A DNA stretch of 5,987 nt from Burkholderiales bacterium (GTDB lineage Bacteria; Pseudomonadota; Gammaproteobacteria; Burkholderiales; Usitatibacteraceae): NCBI GenBank assembly GCA_025350945.1, contig JANXWW010000039.1, positions 1 through 5,987 on the forward strand, in the 5' to 3' direction. The notes under the pieces are model-generated. The model searched no databases. It worked only from the letters and a program-made list of their open reading frames with translations, and was not told the origin of the DNA. Positions 1 to 4,113 of the stretch are shown here, piece after piece. The position numbers and the translations under genes were made by a program. Position 1 is the stretch's first letter. The number at the start of each line of letters is the position of its first letter.

Positions 1-416
1 CCCTGAATCTGATCCGCATGCAAATCCATCGTCAGCACGCGATCCACACCGGCGCCGGTCAACATATTGGCCACCACCTTGGCCGAAATCGCGACCCGCG
101 CTGAGCGTGGGCGGCGATCTTGCCGGGCATAACCAAAATAGGGAATGGCGGCAGTAATTCGCGCGGCACTGGAGCGTTTTAACGCATCCGCCATCACCAT
201 AATTTCCATCAGGTTATCGTTGGTTGGTGCGCAGGTCGATTGCAAAATGATCGCGTCTTTGCCGCGCACATTTTCCATAATTTCCACCATCACTTCACCG
301 TCGCTGAATTTTGCGACTTTGACGCGACCCAGTTGCGTACCCAACAGCTTGGCGACTTCACGCGCCAGCTTCGGGTTCGCACTTCCAGCGAAAACACTTA
401 AATTATCGAATGCCAT
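1..416 (-). CDS. prs: Ribose-phosphate pyrophosphokinase (PRPP synthetase), N-terminal part, truncated by the window edge
   Basis: Makes phosphoribosyl pyrophosphate from ribose 5-phosphate and ATP in the cytoplasm, feeding purine, pyrimidine, histidine, tryptophan and NAD synthesis. The visible 138 residues align along their whole length with the N-terminal half of the roughly 315-residue family. They show the FSDGE motif (residues 37-41), NVRGKD (49-54), QSTCAPTNDNLME (59-71), the ATP-site segment PYFGYARQDRRPRSAR (92-107) and the metal-binding DLHADQIQ (131-138). The DRRPRSARVAISAKVV form is typical of betaproteobacteria. The C-terminal half, with the PRPP-binding loop, lies outside the window. 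Start chosen at the ATG giving MAFDNLSVFAGSANPKL, which fits the family; an in-frame ATG 24 nt upstream (438-440) would add MRLTLAIK and is less likely. No good Shine-Dalgarno is visible before either start. The tRNA-Gln and ispE genes lie upstream on the same strand, separated by a terminator-like hairpin. Confidence 0.97.
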   Translation of the reverse strand, partial: MAFDNLSVFAGSANPKLAREVAKLLGTQLGRVKVAKFSDGEVMVEIMENVRGKDAIILQSTCAPTNDNLMEIMVMADALKRSSAARITAAIPYFGYARQDRRPRSARVAISAKVVANMLTGAGVDRVLTMDLHADQIQ

Positions 417-434
417 TTTTATTGCCAATGTGAG

Positions 435-459
435 CCGCATTCTCACAGTTGGAATGCGG
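435..459 (-). promoter_or_regulatory. Perfect 8-bp stem hairpin in the prs leader
   Basis: On the minus strand CCGCATTC (452-459) and GAATGCGG (435-442) form a perfect 8-bp inverted repeat around a 9-nt loop. The hairpin ends 18 nt before the prs start codon. No U-run follows it, so it is not an intrinsic terminator. Its position suggests a role in mRNA 5'-end stability or translation of prs, but that is inference; the stem does not cover an obvious ribosome binding site. Confidence 0.5.
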
Positions 460-467
460 ACTACTAC

Positions 468-509
468 AAAAAATGACGCCGACCAAACGATAAGTCAGAG
501 GGCGTCATT
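468..509 (-). terminator. Rho-independent terminator-like hairpin after tRNA-Gln
   Basis: On the minus strand AATGACGCC (501-509) pairs perfectly with GGCGTCATT (472-480) across a 20-nt loop, and the 3' arm runs into a run of six T (468-473). The 9-bp stem with four or more U following fits an intrinsic terminator for the ispE/tRNA-Gln transcript. It lies 11 nt beyond the tRNA CCA end. The long loop and modest stem suggest it may be leaky, which would let some transcription reach prs. The plus strand has no comparable U-run, so it should act in one direction only. Confidence 0.7.
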
Positions 510-519
510 CCACTTTATT

Positions 520-594
520 TGGCTGGGGAGGTAGGGATCGAACCTACGAATGCCGGAATCAAAATCCGGTGCCTTACCACTTGGCGACTCCCCA
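520..594 (-). tRNA. tRNA-Gln (anticodon UUG)
   Basis: The 75-nt minus-strand gene begins TGGGGAGTCGCCAAG and ends CTCCCCAGCCA with an encoded CCA (520-522). The 7-bp acceptor stem TGGGGAG/CTCCCCA is perfect. The anticodon stem CCGGA/TCCGG carries the 7-nt loop TTTTGAT, giving anticodon TTG (560-562). The T arm reads GTAGG-TTCGATC-CTAC and the D arm contains AGTGGTAAGG. It begins 11 nt after the ispE stop codon, with no room for its own promoter there, so it is probably cut from the ispE operon transcript by RNase P and 3' processing enzymes. A tRNA-Gln between ispE and prs is a recurring arrangement in betaproteobacteria. Confidence 0.97.
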
Positions 595-605
595 AAAATC
601 GGGTG

Positions 606-1493
606 CTACGGTGCTTCCAAGCTCAGCGGATGGCAATCCAGTCCACGAGCGATAAATCCATTGTGTTCCAGCCCGAGTGCTGCAAAAGCATCGCGGGCAT
701 CCGCCTCACGCGCAAAGGCCGCGAATACGCATGCCCCTGATCCCGTCATGCGCACACCAAAAATCGATTTTTGGCTTGCTACTTGGAGCGCATCAAAACA
801 ATGTGCCACTGCCGGAAATGCTTTCAAAACAACTGCTTGTAAATCGTTTTTGCAACTCACAAGATCAGACGCTGAAAAGTGCGCTATTTTGCGGGGGAAC
901 GTGTCTCTTGTCAATTCTGGCGAGCGAAAAACCTGCTCGGTAGCGACGGTAACCGGGGGCACCAACACTACATACCATGCGGGTGGAATCGTAATCGCCG
1001 TGAGCTTTTCACCCACGCCCTCGGCAAACGCTGATCGACCAAAAATAAAAAACGGCACGTCTGCCCCCAGCAAGAGCCCGATAGTTTGCAATTGTTTACG
1101 CGCAAATCGCGCATTCCAGAGGCTATTGAGCGCCATCAGGGTGGTTGCAGCATCTGAACTGCCCCCACCCAGCCCGCCACCCATCGGTGTACGCTTTTCG
1201 AGCCAGATATCGCAGCCAAGCGTGGTGTTTGATTCGCGCTGAAATAGTTTCGCCGCACGCACGACGAGATCATTTTCTTCAGCGACGCCTTCATGCGCGG
1301 TCATGCGACGAATCACGCCATCTTCACGCACTTTAAAACGCAAGGTATCGCCAAAATCGATTAACGTGAACGCCGATTGCAGCAGATGATACCCATCCGC
1401 TCTGCGGCCAATCACGTGCAGAAAAAGATTCAGCTTGGCGGGTGCGGGCCAGGTTTTTAAATTGTCGGCAACAGAACTTTCAATTGGCGTCAC
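606..1493 (-). CDS. ispE: 4-diphosphocytidyl-2-C-methyl-D-erythritol kinase
   Basis: Cytoplasmic GHMP-family kinase that phosphorylates the 2-hydroxyl of CDP-ME with ATP, the fourth step of the MEP (non-mevalonate) isoprenoid pathway. All landmarks are present (295-residue numbering): PAPAKLNLFLH near 16-26 with the catalytic Lys about 20, GRRADGYH with the substrate Tyr/His pair at 35-36, the ATP loop MGGGLGGGSSDAA at 104-116, LGADVPFF with the catalytic Asp about 145, AFAEGVGEKL, and the third GHMP motif TGSGACVF at 250-257. Length is close to the 283 residues of the E. coli enzyme. Start chosen at the GTG overlapping the lolB stop as GTGA, with GGAAGG a few bases upstream; a GTG at 1505 would add four residues and has a weaker site. 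It sits in an operon with lolB upstream and tRNA-Gln 11 nt downstream. Confidence 0.96.
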   Translation of the reverse strand: MTPIESSVADNLKTWPAPAKLNLFLHVIGRRADGYHLLQSAFTLIDFGDTLRFKVREDGVIRRMTAHEGVAEENDLVVRAAKLFQRESNTTLGCDIWLEKRTPMGGGLGGGSSDAATTLMALNSLWNARFARKQLQTIGLLLGADVPFFIFGRSAFAEGVGEKLTAITIPPAWYVVLVPPVTVATEQVFRSPELTRDTFPRKIAHFSASDLVSCKNDLQAVVLKAFPAVAHCFDALQVASQKSIFGVRMTGSGACVFAAFAREADARDAFAALGLEHNGFIARGLDCHPLSLEAP

Positions 1494-2098
1494 AGCGCCT
1501 TCCACTCGTCGATGATAAACCGTACCCGGGTGGCGCCCTTGGTGGCGGTCAAGCGGCTAACGTAGCGATAGCTGGAAAGTTCCGTCGAGGCTGCGGACTC
1601 AAATTTTTCTGCGGTCACACGCCACACCGTGCCGTCTGCTGACGCGAAATCAAATGGCACATTTTCGGTTAGGCCATCGCCCTGCACCCAGCGCGCGACT
1701 TCATCCGTTTCCAGCGCCACGCCCAGCAAGGCTTGGGTCAACTCGGCAATCGATTCAGCCGCCGTCGTTTCACTGCCCTGAATCATCGTGGTGCGGCCAC
1801 CTTTGAAGCGGGAAACTTCCGCTAACTGCGAGCCAAACGGCGTAAAAAATTTAAGCCGTTCCTCATTTTGATTTCGCTCCCAAACAATTTTCGCACTGTC
1901 GAGTCGATCATCAATGCGCACGCTAATTCTGCCGGATAAGGAAAAATGTGCGGCTACTTTTGGCGTGGTGACGGTTGCTGTCGGACGAGCTGATTCATTA
2001 GGCAAGGTCGCACATCCAGACAGCGCAGCAGCGCATGCAAGAAATGCCGCAGTGCGGACGCGATGCGCCAAGCGCTGTGCAGAGCCTAAAAAAATCAC
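1490..2098 (-). CDS. lolB: Outer-membrane lipoprotein receptor LolB
   Basis: Lipoprotein anchored in the inner leaflet of the outer membrane. It accepts lipoproteins from the periplasmic carrier LolA and inserts them into the membrane. The 202-residue product starts with a basic n-region (R9, R13, R15) and a hydrophobic stretch ending in the lipobox LSGC, with the lipidated Cys at 29 followed by Ala, compatible with outer-membrane sorting. The mature part has the family pattern FSLSGRISVRI (52-62), RLKFFTPFGSQLAEV (81-95), an ARWVQG segment (135-140) and the ending VRFIIDEWKAL. Length matches the family. The start is a GTG sharing its G with the TAG stop of the upstream TPR gene (TAGTG), suggesting translational coupling. 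An in-frame TTG at codon 10 would still leave a usable signal peptide. Its stop overlaps the ispE start, and lolB next to ispE is common in beta- and gammaproteobacteria. Confidence 0.95.
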   Translation of the reverse strand: MIFLGSAQRLAHRVRTAAFLACAAALSGCATLPNESARPTATVTTPKVAAHFSLSGRISVRIDDRLDSAKIVWERNQNEERLKFFTPFGSQLAEVSRFKGGRTTMIQGSETTAAESIAELTQALLGVALETDEVARWVQGDGLTENVPFDFASADGTVWRVTAEKFESAASTELSSYRYVSRLTATKGATRVRFIIDEWKAL

Positions 2099-3924
2099 TA
2101 TTTGTACTTTTGAACCACCGCGATCAGCGATTCATTTTCCGGGCTTTCAGTCAGCGCAGCGCGCCAGATTTTTTGCGCCTCATCGCGCGCACCTGATGCC
2201 CACAACACCTGCCCCAGATGGGCGGCGATTTCCGGATCGCGTCGCGTTTCGTACGCTTTTTTCAGCGTTGCCAATGCTTCCGTTTTTTTGCCCATGCGAA
2301 ATTGCACCCAGCCCAAACTGTCCTGAATAAATGCATCATCAGGCGATAATTTTAGCGCCTGCTGAATCAACTCATATGCCTCGGTCAACTTGATATTGCG
2401 ATCCGCCAGCGTGTAGCCCAGCGCATTGTAGGCGTGCGCATAATCGGGCTTCAGCTTGATGACGCGGCGCAAATCAGTTTCCAGAACATCGTATTTATCG
2501 AGCTTCTCGGCGAGCATGGCGCGGTCGTACAAAATATCGGCGCTGTCCGGATTTTTTTCAATCGCGCCGGACAATAAATTAAACGCCTCCTTGAACGCTT
2601 TGGCTTCGCGCAGCAACTGCGCCTCAGCCTGTAGCAATTGAATGCGCGTACTCAACGCATCATCATCCGCGCCTTGCGCATCGCGCGCGTCCTGCAAAAA
2701 CTTACGGCCAGAATCAATGCCCTCGCGCTTCGCCAGCAAGCCGGCAATTTTTAATTTCGCGCTGACAAAATATTCGCTATCCGTCACCTGCCCAAAATAG
2801 GCAATCGCGCCGTTGATATCTTTGCGGGCTTCAGCCACCACACCCAGATTAAACAGCACCGGATTGGGGTCGCGCGGCTTCAAGGTGAGCGTGCGCTGGA
2901 ATTGTTTTTCAGCTTCGGGATAGTCTTCAATCTGTTGCGAGATCAGCGCAATCGAATACGGGATTTCAGGATCGGTGGTATTGCCGACATCGGCCTTGCG
3001 AAATTCTTCACGTGCGGGCAGATAGAGTTTTTGCGCGACCAGCAAGCGCGCATACGTGAGTCGCGCTTCGACTGCATCCGGATTAGCTTTCAAAAATCCT
3101 TCCAAGTAACTGATGCCCGATTCTCTGGATGTCTCACTTAAAATTTGCGCCTTCAAAATCGCCGCCTGTGGCCAGCCGGATTTCAGGCGCTCCGCTTCGT
3201 TAATGGCGATAAGAGCCGCTTTGGCATCACCTGCGACAAACGCGCTCTGCGCAACCGCGTAATGCGATTCCGGCATACTGGGATAAGGCTTGGCGAGCTC
3301 GCGAACGGTTGCGGCAATTTTTACGCGATCCAATGTGGCCGCACCCTTGTTTGCGCCCACGCCAACGCCAGCGCCCGCACCCGCAAGCCCCGCGCTACTG
3401 GCTCGCGACAGCATGGCGGGAAGCTGCAAAAACAAGGTCGGCGCTTTGCCCGGTTCGGCCAGCATGCGGGTGAACGTGGCGGTGGCGGTTGGCAGATCGC
3501 CCTGATTGGCGGCAATCACGCTCAGCGCCTGACGGGCAAGCGGGGACTCGGGCTCAAGCTCTGCCCATAGCGTGGCAGACTCCAGCGCCTGATCAAACTG
3601 ACGCGATTGAAACGCCAATTCCACCGCACGCCGCGCGACGCGGGGATCGCGGGTGCGTTTGGCGAGATCAAACAAGCCTGAAAACGCAACCGCGCTACTA
3701 CCACGCTGACCGGCAATTTCAGACATCAAATATTGAAACAAATATTCCCCGCTCGCCCGGCCTTCAGTACCTTGGGCACGGCGCAAGGGCAATGGCTTGC
3801 CCGTGGCGACGTCTGGCCGCGAGGACTCTTTTGATGGCACACTTTGGGGCGGTGTTTGCGCAAACGCGACTTCCGATGCACACGCAGCAAAAAGCGACAA
3901 CAGCAATAGTGGAATTTGTTTCAT
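2098..3924 (-). CDS. Secreted tetratricopeptide-repeat protein upstream of lolB
   Basis: A 608-residue TPR protein of the type found immediately upstream of lolB in many betaproteobacteria. Its biochemical function is not established; a periplasmic scaffold or envelope role is inferred from export and context. Residues 1-22 form a signal peptide (K2, hydrophobic core LLLLSLFAA, AFA before Q23). The TPR-like region begins near 60 with GEYLFQYLMSEIAGQRG and contains degenerate helical repeats, then clearer TPRs: about 316-350 (DPEIPYSIAL, AEKQFQRTLTLKP), 461-490 and 495-590 (AYNALGYTLAD, DSLGWVQFRMGKKTEAL). The family-like end is AAHLGQVLWASGARDEAQKIW. Two odd segments are a Gly/Ala-rich stretch at 175-196 and a basic linker at 44-60. 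The ATG at 3924 was chosen because it begins a proper signal peptide. The frame stays open back to an ATG at 4023, but those 33 codons cross the predicted promoter and reach a tandem DNA repeat. Confidence 0.88.
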   Translation of the reverse strand: MKQIPLLLLSLFAACASEVAFAQTPPQSVPSKESSRPDVATGKPLPLRRAQGTEGRASGEYLFQYLMSEIAGQRGSSAVAFSGLFDLAKRTRDPRVARRAVELAFQSRQFDQALESATLWAELEPESPLARQALSVIAANQGDLPTATATFTRMLAEPGKAPTLFLQLPAMLSRASSAGLAGAGAGVGVGANKGAATLDRVKIAATVRELAKPYPSMPESHYAVAQSAFVAGDAKAALIAINEAERLKSGWPQAAILKAQILSETSRESGISYLEGFLKANPDAVEARLTYARLLVAQKLYLPAREEFRKADVGNTTDPEIPYSIALISQQIEDYPEAEKQFQRTLTLKPRDPNPVLFNLGVVAEARKDINGAIAYFGQVTDSEYFVSAKLKIAGLLAKREGIDSGRKFLQDARDAQGADDDALSTRIQLLQAEAQLLREAKAFKEAFNLLSGAIEKNPDSADILYDRAMLAEKLDKYDVLETDLRRVIKLKPDYAHAYNALGYTLADRNIKLTEAYELIQQALKLSPDDAFIQDSLGWVQFRMGKKTEALATLKKAYETRRDPEIAAHLGQVLWASGARDEAQKIWRAALTESPENESLIAVVQKYK

Positions 3925-3966
3925 GTTAAAAACCGTAGGGAAAGTAAATAAACAGACATTTGCCTT

Positions 3967-3995
3967 ATGATAAACCTCAAGCAGGCACGCGTCAC
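3967..3995 (-). promoter_or_regulatory. Candidate sigma-70 promoter for the TPR-lolB-ispE-tRNA-Gln operon
   Basis: On the minus strand a -35-like GTGACG (3990-3995, four of six consensus bases) is followed after exactly 17 bp by a -10-like TATCAT (3967-3972, five of six). Transcription would begin near 3960, giving a leader of about 36 nt before the ATG at 3924. The 12-bp tandem repeat starts two bases upstream of the -35 hexamer. This is the best match by eye in the intergenic region; it is a prediction only. Confidence 0.5.
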
Positions 3996-3997
3996 GT

Positions 3998-4032
3998 AAA
4001 CTGAGAAACAAACTAAGAAACAAACTAAGAAA
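3998..4032. repeat. 12-bp tandem direct repeat, about 2.9 copies
   Basis: Two exact copies of AAACAAACTAAG lie head to tail (4006-4017 and 4018-4029). They are preceded by a diverged partial copy AAACTGAG (3998-4005) and followed by the start of a further copy (AAA, 4030-4032). The array is AT-rich and lies directly upstream of the candidate -35 box of the TPR operon. It could be an upstream promoter element, a regulator binding array or simply slippage-generated DNA. Read on the minus strand it would encode repeated Phe-Leu-Ser-Leu, which explains the open frame upstream of the chosen TPR start. Confidence 0.85.
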
Positions 4033-4034
4033 TG

Positions 4035-4065
4035 CAATTCAATATGACTGCTGATATTTGAATTG
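4035..4065. promoter_or_regulatory. Interrupted palindrome, candidate operator upstream of the receptor gene
   Basis: CAATTCA (4035-4041) is the exact inverse of TGAATTG (4059-4065). The inner ATAT at 4042-4045 and 4054-4057 continues the symmetry with one unpaired T (4058) and an 8-bp centre (4046-4053). The whole 31-bp element ends 48 bp before the receptor start codon, a typical place for a repressor or activator dimer site. It has no following U-run and is AT-rich, so a terminator is unlikely. No regulator can be named from the sequence. Confidence 0.45.
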
Positions 4066-4113
4066 ATTCACCTGCATTTTGTGTTGTTACCAGAGATCAT
4101 CCAGACCACTTAA

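Larger units (their letters stand above)
3925..4113. promoter_or_regulatory. Divergent intergenic region between the TPR operon and the TonB-dependent receptor gene
   Basis: This 189-bp stretch separates two divergent start codons and must hold control signals for both directions. It is AT-richer than the flanking genes. It contains a candidate promoter toward the TPR operon, a 12-bp tandem repeat and an interrupted palindrome, each listed separately. I could not pick a convincing sigma-70 promoter toward the receptor gene, no strong Shine-Dalgarno precedes either start codon, and I see no cobalamin riboswitch or clear Fur box. Confidence 0.7.

Noticed and set aside
519..740. Plus-strand open frame starting MAGEVGIEPTNAGIKIR
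   Set aside because: It is the antisense translation of tRNA-Gln followed by the antisense of ispE; this peptide is a familiar false gene call over tRNA genes.
145..1242. Longer plus-strand open frames at 145-534 and 550-1242
   Set aside because: They lie antisense to prs, tRNA-Gln and ispE, resemble no known domain, and the minus-strand products are clear family members.
1494..1505. GTG at 1505 as the ispE start (299 residues)
   Set aside because: The GTG at 1493 forms the common GTGA overlap with lolB and has a better upstream purine-rich site. The four extra residues add nothing conserved, though this remains a possible start.
3321..3929. Open frames in both directions inside the N-terminal half of the TPR gene
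   Set aside because: They are frame shadows of the GC-rich TPR coding sequence, rich in Arg, Pro and Ala, without recognisable domains.
3925..4023. 33-codon upstream extension of the TPR protein beginning at an ATG at 4023
   Set aside because: The extension begins in the 12-bp tandem repeat (giving FLSLFLSL), crosses the predicted promoter, and would bury the proper signal peptide that starts at 3924.
3925..4113. Fur box or cobalamin riboswitch controlling the receptor
   Set aside because: I looked for a GATAATGATAATCATTATC-like site and for a cobalamin-box core. The AT-rich palindrome matches the first only weakly, and the second is absent in a region too short for it.
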